NCBI GenBank assembly: GCA_004347695.1
Contig: SLTK01000010.1
Span: forward strand, 62,001 to 126,000
Length of the DNA: 64,000 nucleotides
Direction of reading: 5' to 3'
DNA from: Chloroflexota bacterium
GTDB lineage: Bacteria > Chloroflexota > Anaerolineae > Anaerolineales > Anaerolineaceae
Part shown: positions 26,551 through 36,481 of the stretch, piece by piece
Numbering within the stretch: the stretch's first letter is position 1
Layout of the letters: every line of letters begins with the position of its first letter
Notes under the pieces: model-generated
What the model was told of the DNA's origin: nothing
Seen by the model: the letters and a program-made list of their open reading frames with translations, nothing else
Database searches by the model: none
Program-made: the position numbers and the translations under genes

Positions 26551-26571
26551 CTAAGGTGGTGGTCTTTTTTT
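26541..26571 (+). terminator. Terminator in the manganese riboswitch expression platform
   Basis: AAGACCATCAC pairs with GTGGTGGTCTT (one G-U wobble) followed by a T-run. The left arm shares AAGACC with the 3' strand of the aptamer, so terminator and aptamer folds are mutually exclusive. Confidence 0.88.
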
Positions 26572-26612
26572 AATCCACCTGCCCCTATATTCACAAAGTC
26601 AAGGAGGCTACC

Positions 26613-29369
26613 ATGCAAGAATGGCATCGGATGGACTACCGCGCAGCAGCGTCGCAGTTGGATACAGAAGTCAAAAACGGGTTGGATCCGGCAGAAGCCG
26701 AGCAGCGTCTGCAAACCCATGGACCCAATGAACTGGTTGATCGTGGGCTAAAAAGTCCCTGGAAAATCTTGTGGGAGCAAGTGACCGAGGTCATGGTGCT
26801 GATCTTGATCCTGGCTGCCGGTATTTCATTTTTCCTCGGCGAGAACCTGGACGCCATCGTCATCCTGATCATTGTCATCCTGAACGCTATTCTGGGTTTT
26901 ACCCAGGAATATAAGGCGGAACAGGCCATGGCGGCCTTGAAAAAAATGGCCGTGCCCAAGGTTAAAGTACGCCGCGGCGGGCGGTTGCTGACTGTGGAAG
27001 CCCGCGTCCTGGTCCTGGGCGACATCATCCAGTTGGACGCCGGCGATGCCGTCCCCGCGGATTGCCGCCTGGTTGAGGCCTTCAACCTGCGAGTGCAGGA
27101 ATCCGTTCTGACCGGCGAGTCGGAGCCGGTGGAAAAAATAATTGAACCGCTCGACGGGGAAAACCTGGGCGTCGGCGACCGCCGCAATATGGTCTTCATG
27201 GGAACAGTGACCACTTTCGGCCGCGGCGTAGCCATGGTGACCTCAACCGGGATGAACACGGAACTCGGCAAGATCGCAGACCTGATCCAAACAGTTGGCA
27301 ACGAGCCCACCCCCCTGCAAAAACGCCTGTCTCAGCTTGGCAAAGGCCTGGCAATGGCCGCCCTGGTGATCGTTGGCATCGTTTTTGCCCTCGGCCTGGC
27401 GCGCGGCGAAGACTTTGAAAGCATGCTGCTGACCGGAATCAGCATGGCCGTTGCAGCTATCCCGGAAGGGTTAACCGCCGTTGTTACCATTGCGCTTGCC
27501 CTGGGAGCACAGCGGATGCTGCAGCGCCGTGCGTTGATCCGCAAGCTGCCGGCAGTGGAAACGCTGGGCTCGGTAACCGTTATTTGTTCGGACAAGACCG
27601 GGACTTTGACCGAAAATCGCATGACCGTCACGCTGGTCGATACCGCCGGCAATCGCGTCGATTTCCTCCAGGAAGTCAAGGAATACGCCCCGCGCCTGTC
27701 CGAAGATGACATCAACCACCCCGTTCAAGGATTTTCCACTGCCCTGGGGCTGATGCTGGTAGGCGGCGCATTGTGCAACGATGCGGTACTGGAAGAAAAC
27801 GAAGGCGAACCCGGAAGTTTCACGGCTGTTGGTGACCCCACGGAAGGCGCGCTGGTAATTGCTGCGGCCAAAGCCGGTTTATGGAAAGAAGATTTGCTCA
27901 AAACCATGCCGCGGATTGCAGAACTACCCTTTGATTCTGACCGCAAACGCATGACCACCGTTCATGAGCTTGACCGCAAACATCCCCTTGCTGTTATCCA
28001 GCCCTCCCAGCAGATAATCCAGGCTGCAAACGAAGCGCCATACCTGAGTATCACCAAAGGATCGGTTGACGGCTTACTGGATATATCGACCTCCGTCTGG
28101 GTGGATGACAAAGCCGTTCCTCTGGATGCTGCCTGGCGTGATCGGATCGATCAGGCCAATGCGGACATGGCAAAGAAAGGCATGCGAGTGCTGGGTATCG
28201 GCTACCGTTTCTGTCATGAGCCAACCGATCCCGCTTGCGCCCAGCCATCGGAGAGCGACCTGACCTTCATCGGCATGATGGGAATGATCGACCCGGCGCG
28301 CCCGGAAGTGCGCGATGCAGTCAATGTTGCCAAAGGCGCCGGAGTGCACGTCATTATGATTACCGGCGACCATCCGCTGACTGCCATGCACATTGCCAGG
28401 GAGCTGAATATCGCTGACGCGGAAAGCACCACATTAACCGGTCAGGACCTGGCAAAAATGGAAGTCGAGGACATCAAAACCAGGGTGGATCACGTCTCTG
28501 TTTTTGCCCGGGTTTCACCTGAACACAAACTTAAAATCGTCCAGGCGCTGCAGGAAAAGAACAACATTGTTGCCATGACGGGTGACGGGGTAAATGACGC
28601 CCCGGCGCTCAAAAAAGCCAATATCGGGGTTGCCATGGGTATCACCGGCACCGATGTTTCCAAAGAAGCATCCGATATGGTGCTGCTGGACGATAACTTT
28701 GCCACCATCGTAGCCGCCATCGAAGAAGGGCGCCGGATTTACGATAACATCCGTAAATTCATCAAATACGCCCTGACCTCCAATATGGGCGAGGTTCTGG
28801 TCATGCTTATCGGGCCATTCATCGGCTTCCCGCTGCCATTGACGCCGCTGCAAATCTTGTGGGTCAACCTGGTCACCGACGGTCTGCCCGGCCTGGCTTT
28901 GACCGTCGAACCGGTTGAGCCCGGAACGATGAAACGCAAGCCGCACTCCCCCACGGAAAGTATCTTTGCCCGCGGCCTTGGCATCGATATCCTCCTGATT
29001 GGTTTGATGCTGGCTGCAGTTTCGCTGGTGGCGGGGTTCTGGTCGCAAGCTACCGGTCACCCGGATAACTGGCAGACCATGATTTTCACGACCTTGACCA
29101 TCGCGCAAATGGGTAACGTTATGGCAGTGCGGTCGGACCTCGATTCAACCTTCAAGATCGGGTTTTTCTCCAACCGGATGCTGATCGGCGCCGTCCTTCT
29201 GACGGTGGCCTTGCAGATGGCCGTCATTTATGTGCCATTCCTGCAAGACGTTTTCAACACCCGGGCACTGCCCCTGACCGATTTGCTGGTCAGTCTCGGA
29301 TTGAGTGTGGTCCTGTTTTTCGGGGTCGAGGTCATCAAATGGACGCGCCGGCGTAAAGGCGTCGAATAA
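26613..29369 (+). CDS. Type IIA P-type ATPase, Ca2+/Mn2+ exporter
   Basis: The 918-residue pump has the actuator motif TGES (167-170), the phosphorylation site DKTGT (Asp327) and the hinge [20 protein letters not shown]. The ion-site residues of SERCA-type pumps are conserved: PEGL in M4 (284-287), SNMGEV in M5 and NLVTDG in M6. It therefore has the complete acidic/amide set for Ca2+ or Mn2+. It has ten hydrophobic helices and a cytosolic N-terminus. The leader carries a manganese riboswitch, so Mn2+ detoxification is the most likely role; Ca2+ transport is also possible. The ATG at 26613 has AAGGAGG upstream. Confidence 0.93.
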   Translation: MQEWHRMDYRAAASQLDTEVKNGLDPAEAEQRLQTHGPNELVDRGLKSPWKILWEQVTEVMVLILILAAGISFFLGENLDAIVILIIVILNAILGFTQEYKAEQAMAALKKMAVPKVKVRRGGRLLTVEARVLVLGDIIQLDAGDAVPADCRLVEAFNLRVQESVLTGESEPVEKIIEPLDGENLGVGDRRNMVFMGTVTTFGRGVAMVTSTGMNTELGKIADLIQTVGNEPTPLQKRLSQLGKGLAMAALVIVGIVFALGLARGEDFESMLLTGISMAVAAIPEGLTAVVTIALALGAQRMLQRRALIRKLPAVETLGSVTVICSDKTGTLTENRMTVTLVDTAGNRVDFLQEVKEYAPRLSEDDINHPVQGFSTALGLMLVGGALCNDAVLEENEGEPGSFTAVGDPTEGALVIAAAKAGLWKEDLLKTMPRIAELPFDSDRKRMTTVHELDRKHPLAVIQPSQQIIQAANEAPYLSITKGSVDGLLDISTSVWVDDKAVPLDAAWRDRIDQANADMAKKGMRVLGIGYRFCHEPTDPACAQPSESDLTFIGMMGMIDPARPEVRDAVNVAKGAGVHVIMITGDHPLTAMHIARELNIADAESTTLTGQDLAKMEVEDIKTRVDHVSVFARVSPEHKLKIVQALQEKNNIVAMTGDGVNDAPALKKANIGVAMGITGTDVSKEASDMVLLDDNFATIVAAIEEGRRIYDNIRKFIKYALTSNMGEVLVMLIGPFIGFPLPLTPLQILWVNLVTDGLPGLALTVEPVEPGTMKRKPHSPTESIFARGLGIDILLIGLMLAAVSLVAGFWSQATGHPDNWQTMIFTTLTIAQMGNVMAVRSDLDSTFKIGFFSNRMLIGAVLLTVALQMAVIYVPFLQDVFNTRALPLTDLLVSLGLSVVLFFGVEVIKWTRRRKGVE

Positions 29370-29390
29370 TTCGAAAGCGTTTCTTGTAAA

Positions 29391-29425
29391 AAAATTCCCC
29401 CGCCAGGTTCCAGCGGGGGAATTTT
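29391..29425. terminator. Bidirectional intrinsic terminator
   Basis: A perfect 13-bp stem AAAATTCCCCCGC/GCGGGGGAATTTT lies between the convergent P-type ATPase gene and the small minus-strand gene 29444-29719. A/T tracts on both sides allow it to work in both directions. Confidence 0.88.
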
Positions 29426-29443
29426 CTCGTTCAATGTAGAAAT

Positions 29444-29719
29444 CTAGCGCCGGCCAAAATTTTTGGCCTGATAACTGAAGCGCCAGCGTTTGACCAGGGT
29501 GGTAAATTCGATCAGCAGCCGCCCGCGCCCCATTTCGGCAGTTTCCTGCTCGCCCTCCGGGACAGTCGAAAGCGCTTTGCGAATGGACTCAGCCGTTTCT
29601 TCGGTCAGGCCGTTGGTTTGTATCTCCTCCTCCCAGGTTTTGCGGGTTGCGTCATCGGTGGGAACCTTCTCGACCAGCTTGAGAATCTTTTTTTCTTCGG
29701 GTGATAAGTGATGTGCCAT
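29444..29719 (-). CDS. Small soluble helical protein, unknown function
   Basis: I place the start at ATG 29719 (MAHHLSPEEKK), preceded by a near-perfect AGGAGG; the track ORF adds 27 spurious residues. The 91-residue product is charged, predicted mostly helical, and ends in a basic RWRFSYQAKNFGRR. No family is recognised. The neighbour lysA is divergent, so the gene is monocistronic. Confidence 0.7.
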   Translation of the reverse strand: MAHHLSPEEKKILKLVEKVPTDDATRKTWEEEIQTNGLTEETAESIRKALSTVPEGEQETAEMGRGRLLIEFTTLVKRWRFSYQAKNFGRR

Positions 29720-29914
29720 GCTTTTCCTCCTAAAACTCAGGCTGACAGCCAGTGAGTCTCTCCATTCATTATACCTGATCCCTGGCGGCCGGTCACGCAA
29801 CCAGGAGCCTTATGGCAGCCGGGCGAGTATTGTTGCATTTTTTAAAGAATGGTATTATCCAACCCGGAATTTTTTGTGACCCATACGATCTCTTTGCAGA
29901 AAGAATTGTTCCCC

Positions 29915-31219
29915 ATGAAAGAAAAAGTCGATTTATCGTTGTTCCCGGTGACTGCTGGCATTAATTCCCTTGGTCATTTGACCCTGGCCGGCCACGACCT
30001 GGTCACCCTGGCGGAAACCTACGGCACACCGCTGTACTTGTACGACGGCGCTACAGTTCGCGGACAGTTGGACCGGCTCAAAAGCCTGATCAAAACCAGC
30101 TACCCCGGCGAAGCTACAATTGCATACGCCAGCAAGGCCTATTTTTCCCGGGCGTTTGCCGCCAAACTGGCTGCGCTTGGCGCCGGCTCAGACGTGGTCA
30201 GCCTGGGTGAAATTCACGTGGCGCAAAAAGCCGGCTTCTCGGCTGAAGTGATTCACCTGCACGGCAATAATAAATCCGAAGCCGAATTACTGGCTGCGCT
30301 GCAATGGAATATTCAAGCCATCGTGGTGGACAGCCTGGACGAGCTGGCCTTTCTGGAAACGCTGGCTGCCGCACAGAAGCGCCCCGCGCGCATCTGGCTG
30401 CGCATCACGCCAGACTTGAACGTCAACACCCACCCGCATATCGCCACCTCCCATTCCGACAGTAAATTTGGGCTGCATATCCAAAACGGCGAAGCGGCGG
30501 AAGCCATCCGCCGGTCGCTGGCCAGCCCATGGCTCAAACTCGCCGGTCTGCATACGCACCTGGGTTCGCAAATATTCGATGCCGAACCTTACCAGCAGGC
30601 GATTAATGCGCTCTGCGAAGTCGCAGCCGCCAATAACTTCATCCCTGAGGAGCTCAGCCCGGGCGGCGGCTGGGGAGTACGTTATACCAACGCTGATTCA
30701 GCCGACGATGCGGAACTCTGGGTGTGCACGGTCGCTGACGCACTCCAGGAGGCTTGCAGCCGCTATAAATGGCCGTTACCCCGTCTGGTGCTCGAACCGG
30801 GGCGCTGGCTGGTTGCCCGCGCCGGTGTGGCGGTATATACCGTCGGCGCACAGAAAACCACGCCAGACGGCACCCATATTGTCGCCATTGACGGAGGTCT
30901 GGCGGATAACCCGCGGGTGGCTCTCTACAACGCCCACTACACTGCGCGAGTCGTTCAGCGGGCCAGCGCGGACCCAACCGAAAAAGTGCGCGTGGTTGGC
31001 AAATTCTGCGAAACTGGTGACGTGCTGATTCCGGAAACCCACCTGCCGCCGGTCAAACGCGGCGACCTGCTCGTCACCCCCGTTTCCGGCGCCTACCAGT
31101 TGTCGATGGCGTCCAATTACAATTATGCTTCGCGTCCCACGGCCCTCTGGCTGGAGGAAGGCAGCGTGGAAGTAATGCAAACCCGCGAGCAACCGGATCA
31201 GTCCGGCTGGTTGGTGTGA
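29915..31219 (+). CDS. lysA: Diaminopimelate decarboxylase
   Basis: LysA is a PLP enzyme that converts meso-diaminopimelate to lysine. I prefer the ATG at 29915 (434 residues), since the preceding 22 residues are unlike the family; the ribosome site is weak and 29849 cannot be excluded. The PLP lysine is in YASKAY, and GSDVVSLGEI, HGNNKS, SKFGL, LHTHLGSQIFD, SPGGGWGV, LEPGRWLVA, CETGD and GAYQLSMASNYNYASRP follow in family order. The gene stands alone. Confidence 0.94.
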   Translation: MKEKVDLSLFPVTAGINSLGHLTLAGHDLVTLAETYGTPLYLYDGATVRGQLDRLKSLIKTSYPGEATIAYASKAYFSRAFAAKLAALGAGSDVVSLGEIHVAQKAGFSAEVIHLHGNNKSEAELLAALQWNIQAIVVDSLDELAFLETLAAAQKRPARIWLRITPDLNVNTHPHIATSHSDSKFGLHIQNGEAAEAIRRSLASPWLKLAGLHTHLGSQIFDAEPYQQAINALCEVAAANNFIPEELSPGGGWGVRYTNADSADDAELWVCTVADALQEACSRYKWPLPRLVLEPGRWLVARAGVAVYTVGAQKTTPDGTHIVAIDGGLADNPRVALYNAHYTARVVQRASADPTEKVRVVGKFCETGDVLIPETHLPPVKRGDLLVTPVSGAYQLSMASNYNYASRPTALWLEEGSVEVMQTREQPDQSGWLV

Positions 31220-31254
31220 AACCCCAATCATGAGTTGATCAAATAATTAACCAC

Positions 31255-31419
31255 GGAGACACGGAGAAACCCTTAATTTCATCAATGCGTCCTCTTTGTG
31301 CTTATCTTTTATATCCTTTGAATTGTTTCTTCCCACCTGTTTATTCGCATTAACCATCAAAATTGGTCGTTATATGACAACTCTTGTGAAAGATGTGAAA
31401 AGCTTTTCTCCGTGTCTCC
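31255..31419. repeat. 15-bp perfect inverted repeat bounding a 135-bp AT-rich spacer
   Basis: GGAGACACGGAGAAA (31255-31269) is repeated in inverse orientation as TTTCTCCGTGTCTCC (31405-31419). The 'ccacggagacacggag' type is a familiar dispersed intergenic repeat in environmental genomes. It fills the gap between the convergent lysA and DUF4180 genes and contains no ORF. It could be a MITE remnant. Confidence 0.6.
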
Positions 31420-31433
31420 CTGGTAGATTGTAA

Positions 31434-31793
31434 TTAACGTAAAAGCCATGACACTGCTTCCGCGACATTTGAAAACACCCGGAATTGATTACCGGTATTG
31501 GTTTCTCGCACAAATTCGGCGAAGCGGCCGCTGCCAATGCGCTCTGGCGGCAGCACCACCGCTGTCCGAATGTGGTAAGTGCTCAATTTGAGCAGCACCG
31601 CCCCTGCCAAGCCGGTTTTCAATTCGAAGAAGTCCGGGTGAAGGCAGTCGCCATCCAGCAAGAGCCGCTCGGTCGAGTGCTCGCCGCACAGCGCGACCAC
31701 ATCCAGCGCATCGCGTTCACTGGCTATACGCAATGATTCAGCCGGACATTCAAGATAGGTGATTTCACCACTGGTCCGCAGGATTGGTTTCAT
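31434..31793 (-). CDS. DUF4180 domain-containing protein
   Basis: The 119-residue protein matches the DUF4180 pattern along its whole length: an N-terminal strand region, then PDFFELKTGLAGAVLLKLSTYHIRTAVV and a C-terminal FAEFVRETNTGNQFRVFSNVAEAVSWL. The family has a small alpha/beta fold and no established biochemical activity. The length is normal for the family. No membrane segment or signal is present. Confidence 0.85.
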   Translation of the reverse strand: MKPILRTSGEITYLECPAESLRIASERDALDVVALCGEHSTERLLLDGDCLHPDFFELKTGLAGAVLLKLSTYHIRTAVVLPPERIGSGRFAEFVRETNTGNQFRVFSNVAEAVSWLLR

Positions 31794-31865
31794 GTTATCC
31801 CTTTAGTAAATATGTATTCTTTTTTGACTCCCCTAAAAGGGTTATTTCCGCCATCGTGTTTTTAT

Positions 31866-31897
31866 TAAAGCAGGAACGCTGCAAAATTGCATTCCTG
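31866..31897 (-). terminator. Probable rubrerythrin terminator
   Basis: On the minus strand AGCAGGAA...TGCAATTTTGCA...TTCCTGCT forms a long hairpin followed by TTAATAAAAAC. It lies 50 nt after the rubrerythrin stop. The T-run is short, so the call is moderate. Confidence 0.5.
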
Positions 31898-31946
31898 CTT
31901 ATTTCTATTTCTGATTTTCTCCGCGCTCTGTGGTGAAATTTTTTCT

Positions 31947-32453
31947 TCAGGCGACTTTTTCGAAGCGCGACCCGGGCGCGCCGCATACCGGGCATACCTC
32001 GGGTGCATTGCGTTTGTGAGTGTGGCCGCATACCGGGCAGACGTAGTAATCGTACTCATCTTCTTCTTTCTTGCCCGCTTCAAGCAGTGCTAACGCTTCG
32101 CGATACAGGCTTTCATGCGTCTTTTCGACTTCCCAGGCGTAGCTGAAGCTCCTCAGCGCGCGCCGTTCGCCCTCGGCTTCGGCATCCTGGATGAACGGCG
32201 GGTACATTTCCGCAACCTCATAGTGTTCCCCCTGGATCGCGGCCTGCAGGTTGGCCAGCGTATTGCCAACGCCTTCCATTGCACGGAAGTGCGCTAGCGC
32301 ATGAACGGTTTCAGCCTGGGCAGCCGCGCGGAACAACCGGGCGATCTGCGGGTAGCCTTCTGCATCCGCTTTTTGCGCGAAAGCGGTGTACTTGCGGTTG
32401 GCCTGCGACTCGCCGGCAAAGGCGGCCTGTAGATTATCCAAAGTCTTTGTCAT
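31947..32453 (-). CDS. rbr: Rubrerythrin
   Basis: Rubrerythrin is a di-iron peroxidase that protects anaerobes from hydrogen peroxide. The 168-residue protein has an N-terminal four-helix domain with paired E-x-x-x/ExxH-type ligands (AFAGESQANRKY, AETVHALAH, EHYEVAEMYP, WEVEKTHE) and a C-terminal rubredoxin-like iron centre CPVCGH...CPVCGAPGSRFE. A GGAGGGA ribosome site precedes the ATG. It implies an anaerobic or microaerophilic host. Confidence 0.95.
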   Translation of the reverse strand: MTKTLDNLQAAFAGESQANRKYTAFAQKADAEGYPQIARLFRAAAQAETVHALAHFRAMEGVGNTLANLQAAIQGEHYEVAEMYPPFIQDAEAEGERRALRSFSYAWEVEKTHESLYREALALLEAGKKEEDEYDYYVCPVCGHTHKRNAPEVCPVCGAPGSRFEKVA

Positions 32454-32717
32454 GATTCCCTCCTGCGGAAATTTATGGATTTATTAAATATAGCATGATT
32501 ACGGTAAGCCATTGTATTATGTATGTCCAATAACGCATATCACCAGTCGAACCGACAAAACTCATGAGAGAAGTGTGTGGAAATTCGTCATCCCGGTAAA
32601 ACCCTTCGCCCCGGAATTTCATGAAAACTTGTCATCCTGAATGCCCCGGATCAGATCGATTTGACATATCAAAATTTTACAAGGGCATGAAGGATCTCAT
32701 GACCAGGTATAGAGAGG

Positions 32718-32830
32718 GGCTGTCCCAAAAGCGGGCGGGCATGGAAGCCCGCCCCTACCAAGAGGATGGGTTCCACCCCATCCCGCATATGTGGCGGAAT
32801 AAATGACAAATTTATTCTTTTGAGACAGCC
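32718..32830. mobile_element. MITE-like element, copy B
   Basis: This 113-bp copy has terminal inverted repeats GGCTGTCCCAAAAG/CTTTTGAGACAGCC (one mismatch) and shares its two GC-rich hairpins and the AATAAATGACAAATTTATT segment with 6423-6537. No obvious target duplication is seen. It is the main content of the 493-bp gap 32454-32946; the rest of the gap shows no gene, only a short implausible ORF (32621-32806). Confidence 0.75.
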
Positions 32831-32946
32831 CATGACACAGTTATTGCAGGTAGGGTTGGCCACACGGCACGCGTAGAGTGAAACCCAACAATATACCAAT
32901 AATGTTGAGTTTCACTCGCCAGATGCTCTGTTTGTGTCCAGCCGAC

Positions 32947-35562
32947 TTAGCACTCGCTGTAGCCGCAGGCGTAACACTTACGGCAGCCTTCCTCGTTGAT
33001 CACCGCAGCCTCGCCGCATTCAGGGCAAAGATCGCCAAAGCGCAGCAACCGCTGGCTGGCCATCACCGCGCCCAGGCCGCCCTCGACGTGATAGCTCCGG
33101 CCGTTGCCCGGGCTTGCGGGAGCATTCGGCTGTTCGGGGTGGCTGACCAACCGTTCAGCGCGGTTTTGCAAGTACTCGTCCAGAATTTGGCCAACCCCAT
33201 CGGGCAGCGAGCGCACGCGGTTGGGACCAAATCCCAGCGGGCGTCCGCCGCCGATTCCCAGCATCTGGTTGGTCATTTCGCGCAGGCGCTTGTACGGCTC
33301 GATGGGCGACGCGATGCGGAGCACATAGGACAGCAGACGGCCAATCGCCTCAGAGACGGCGGCAGTGTCCGATCCCGCCTTGGCGGTATTGATGAACACC
33401 TCGAAAGGCTGGGCCCCGCCGTTTTCGTTGACAGTGATAAAGGCCTTCCCCAGCGGGGTCTCGATCGAATAGGTAAACCCATTCAGGTAGCGCGGGCGCG
33501 GTTTCTTGGTATCGTGCCAGAGGGTCGTCTGGTCGTCGAGCGCGGCAGCTTCCATGGCAACCGGCGCTGGAACATCGCTGCTTTGCTTCTTCTGTGCCGT
33601 GGCCAGCGTTTCCAGCACAACCTTATCGCGTGACCCGGTCACATACACGGTAATGCCTTTGCAGCCCAGCTTCCAGGCCAGCATGTAGGCAGTGGCGACA
33701 TCTTCTTCGGTGGCGTCGGGCGGGAAATTAATGGTCTTGGAGAGCGAGTTATCCACGAAGGCCTGCATGGCAGCCTGCATGCGCACATGTTCTTCGGCGC
33801 TGATATCGCCGGAAACGACAAACACCCTGCGCAGTTCCTCGGGCAGCGCGGCGACCTGCTGGCAGGAGCCTTCCTGCATGGTCTGGTCGATGATTTGCTG
33901 GCGGGTTTCCGGGTCAAGGCCGGCTTTGATCAAAGCTTCTTCAAAAAGCGGGCTGGCATAGGCCAATTGCAGATCGCTGCCGTTGTCATTGACATGCCGG
34001 ATGTACGCCAGGGCAAAGGTCGGCTCGCAGCCGTAGCCTTCGCAGCCGGCGACCGTGGCAATGGTGCCAGTGGGTGCAATGGTGGTCTGGGCAGCGTTGC
34101 GCAGCCCATATTGCCGCATTTCAGCTTCCAACCCGGCCCAATCCACCTCCGGGCGGGCATAATCATGCTGGTAAGGGGTCAGCGGTTGGGGCGGAGACCA
34201 TTTGAAATCTTTAGGATCGTAAATCGAGCCTTCGATAGCCGCAAAAGGTCCGCGCTCGCGCGCCAGTTCGAGCGATGTGCGCATCGATACGAAGCGCACA
34301 AACTCAACCACCTGCGCCGAAAATTCCTGCCCCTCCTCGGAACCATAACGGATGCCGCAGTGGTACATCAAATCAGCCAGCCCCATGATACCCAGACCAA
34401 TGCGGCGTGCGCGGTGAGCAGCTTCTACCAACTGCGGCACCGCCGGGACATAGGCATTGGCTTCCACCACATCATCCAAAAAGCGGGTGGACAGGTCGAC
34501 CGAGTAGGCCAGTTTTTCCCAGTCCACTGTCCCGTCAGGACCAAAATGCTGAGACAAATTAACCGAACCCAGGCAGCAGTTTTCATACGGGCCAAGCCAC
34601 TGCTCGCCGCAGGGATTGGTGGCTTCCAGCGGGTACAGATGCGGCACCGGATTCTGGCGGTTGGCGGCATCCAGGAACAACATGCCCGGCTCGCCGTTGT
34701 GGTGCGCCTGCCGGACGATGGAATCAAACAATTCACGCGCCCGCACCACTTTTTCAGTGATGATCGACACCCCGGCAGCTTCCATGGCATCGATGGTGCC
34801 TTTTACCTCGCGGTATTTCGGGTCATGCACATCTGGAAAACGCAGCAGCCACTCCTCGTCATTTTCCACCGCGCGCATGAAAGCGTCGGTGATTCCGACC
34901 GAAATGTTGAAATTGGTGATCTGGTTTTCGTTGGTCTTGCAGGTGATAAATTCTTCCACATCCGGATGGTCGACCCGCAGCACCGCCATGTTGGCGCCGC
35001 GCCGGGTGCCGCCCTGGGCAATCTCACCAAAGGCATTGTCATACACGCGCAGAAAACCCACCGGCCCGGTCGCTTGCCCGGCGGACGTCCGCACCATGCT
35101 GCCTTTGGGGCGCAGCCGCGAAAAGGAAAACCCGTTGCCGCCGCCAGTCTGTTGAATCAAAGCAGCGTCGCGCAGGGTCTGGAAAATCCCGGCCGAGTCG
35201 CGGCCCATGTCATCGCTGATGGGCAGCACAAAGCAGGCTGCCAGTTGCCCCAGCGGGGTGCCGGCGCCGGTGAAAGTGGGAGAATTTGGGAAGAAAGCTT
35301 TGGAGGTTAACAGGTGATAGAAAGCTTTGGCTCGCTCAGAGAAATCGCCGCTCCACTTTTCCTCTACCCGGGCAACGTGATACGCAACACGCCAGAACAT
35401 GTCCTCGACGCTTTCGATGGGATTGCCGTCGTTGCCGCGCCGGACATAACGCCGAACCAGTACCTGGCGGGCATTATCGGTCAAGGCAACATCCGGCAGG
35501 TCCGCAGGCCGCGCCGGGGTTGGCAGTAAACCGTTTCTATGTTTCTGCTTATGAGCTACCAT
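32947..35562 (-). CDS. nrdJ: Adenosylcobalamin-dependent (class II) ribonucleotide reductase
   Basis: NrdJ reduces ribonucleotides to deoxyribonucleotides using a B12-derived radical and works with or without oxygen. The ATG at 35562 (871 residues) has AAGGAG upstream; the track TTG start sits within that site. Motifs are PNSPTF, the redox Cys in [35 protein letters not shown], the active-site NPCGEQ with [22 protein letters not shown]-type sequence ([14 protein letters not shown]) and a C-terminal zinc ribbon CPECG...[12 protein letters not shown] typical of the long class II enzymes. It is co-transcribed with nrdR. Confidence 0.96.
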   Translation of the reverse strand: MVAHKQKHRNGLLPTPARPADLPDVALTDNARQVLVRRYVRRGNDGNPIESVEDMFWRVAYHVARVEEKWSGDFSERAKAFYHLLTSKAFFPNSPTFTGAGTPLGQLAACFVLPISDDMGRDSAGIFQTLRDAALIQQTGGGNGFSFSRLRPKGSMVRTSAGQATGPVGFLRVYDNAFGEIAQGGTRRGANMAVLRVDHPDVEEFITCKTNENQITNFNISVGITDAFMRAVENDEEWLLRFPDVHDPKYREVKGTIDAMEAAGVSIITEKVVRARELFDSIVRQAHHNGEPGMLFLDAANRQNPVPHLYPLEATNPCGEQWLGPYENCCLGSVNLSQHFGPDGTVDWEKLAYSVDLSTRFLDDVVEANAYVPAVPQLVEAAHRARRIGLGIMGLADLMYHCGIRYGSEEGQEFSAQVVEFVRFVSMRTSLELARERGPFAAIEGSIYDPKDFKWSPPQPLTPYQHDYARPEVDWAGLEAEMRQYGLRNAAQTTIAPTGTIATVAGCEGYGCEPTFALAYIRHVNDNGSDLQLAYASPLFEEALIKAGLDPETRQQIIDQTMQEGSCQQVAALPEELRRVFVVSGDISAEEHVRMQAAMQAFVDNSLSKTINFPPDATEEDVATAYMLAWKLGCKGITVYVTGSRDKVVLETLATAQKKQSSDVPAPVAMEAAALDDQTTLWHDTKKPRPRYLNGFTYSIETPLGKAFITVNENGGAQPFEVFINTAKAGSDTAAVSEAIGRLLSYVLRIASPIEPYKRLREMTNQMLGIGGGRPLGFGPNRVRSLPDGVGQILDEYLQNRAERLVSHPEQPNAPASPGNGRSYHVEGGLGAVMASQRLLRFGDLCPECGEAAVINEEGCRKCYACGYSEC

Positions 35563-35576
35563 CGCGTATCTCCTTC

Positions 35577-36026
35577 TCAACCTTCCAATAAACGGTCGAT
35601 CTCCTTGCGGATGGCATGCAGATCGGCCAGATGTAAGTAAACAATTGCATAACGGATGTAGGCCAGTTGATCCAGATCTTTCAGCCCGGCAATCACCATG
35701 TCGCCGATGACCCGCGAGACAACCTCCGAACGACCCATTTGCTGCAGCGATGATTCGATTTCGCCGACCAGCCGTTCAATTTCTGCGGCTGAAACCGGGC
35801 GCTTGGCGCAGGAAATGCGGATGCCGCGCATCAGCTTTTCGCGGTCGAACTCCTCTCGGGTGCCGTCGCGTTTGACCACCAGCGGAGTCGCCAGAATGGG
35901 ACGCTCATAGGTGGAGAAGCGATGATGGCAGCTTTCGCATTCACGGCGGCGGCGAATTCCCCCCCGACTGTCACGGGTGGTATCCAGAACACGAGATTCT
36001 TCAAACTGGCAATAAGGACAACGCAT
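35577..36026 (-). CDS. nrdR: Transcriptional repressor NrdR
   Basis: NrdR senses (d)ATP through an ATP-cone and represses ribonucleotide reductase genes. The ATG at 36026 is chosen over the track TTG; GGGAGG lies just upstream. The zinc-finger N-terminus [38 protein letters not shown] and the ATP-cone [20 protein letters not shown] are typical, with a length of 149 residues. It lies 14 nt upstream of nrdJ on the same strand, so it probably controls the pair. Confidence 0.96.
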   Translation of the reverse strand: MRCPYCQFEESRVLDTTRDSRGGIRRRRECESCHHRFSTYERPILATPLVVKRDGTREEFDREKLMRGIRISCAKRPVSAAEIERLVGEIESSLQQMGRSEVVSRVIGDMVIAGLKDLDQLAYIRYAIVYLHLADLHAIRKEIDRLLEG

Positions 36027-36155
36027 CAAGGCCTCCCTGAGATGTGCGATAGTGGGACCGATGACCGAAAATATTCGACCACGGTTCCCGGTTACCAGTT
36101 ATGGGACGAGTGGGAGTTTATTTCGGCGAAAGCTGATCAATTCGCTTTCGGGAAC

Positions 36156-36181
36156 GCACACCCCCACAGGTGGGGGTGTGC
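36156..36181. promoter_or_regulatory. 26-bp perfect palindrome in the nrdR leader
   Basis: GCACACCCCCAC and GTGGGGGTGTGC are perfect inverted repeats separated by AG. The site lies about 25 nt downstream of the predicted nrdR transcription start. A related CACCCCCACCGGTGGG occurs at 36348-36362. It could be an operator, or an mRNA hairpin. Confidence 0.6.
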
Positions 36182-36210
36182 AAAGTAGAACACCGTATAT
36201 GTATGGTAAG

Positions 36211-36239
36211 ATTTTAGCATATTCCAAACGCCGGTGCAA
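36211..36239 (-). promoter_or_regulatory. nrdR-nrdJ promoter
   Basis: TTGCAC (36239-36234) and TAAAAT (36216-36211) are separated by 17 nt on the minus strand. The partial dyad ACCATACATATACGGTGT (36189-36206) covers the predicted start and is a loose candidate NrdR box. The rest of the 455-bp gap 36027-36481 shows no gene. Confidence 0.65.
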
Positions 36240-36481
36240 TAGGTTTCGTGAAACATTAACCTTAAAATACGTTTGGTAGAAAATTTTTTCTGGTTTTTTA
36301 AGTTCGTTTTCGGTCAACCTTTCGAACCCACAAATACGGGTGTGTTCACCCCCACCGGTGGGATTTTTAGGCCTTTTGTTCGATATATATCCAGCAATAC
36401 CTGTCTGAATTCAACCAGAAATTTTGACCGAAAGGATCGATTAACCAACCTTAAGGAATCCGATAGCTAATGACCGGGCGA

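Noticed and set aside
32621-32806. 61-codon ORF in the rubrerythrin-nrdJ gap
   Set aside because: It runs into the MITE-like element, has no ribosome site and shows no protein-like composition.
33787-35310. 507-codon plus-strand ORF
   Set aside because: It lies entirely antisense to nrdJ and has no family features; it results from the GC-rich third codon positions of nrdJ.
36189-36206. NrdR box
   Set aside because: The dyad matches the consensus poorly and lacks the usual paired partner about 30 bp away, so I list it only as a remark within the promoter entry.
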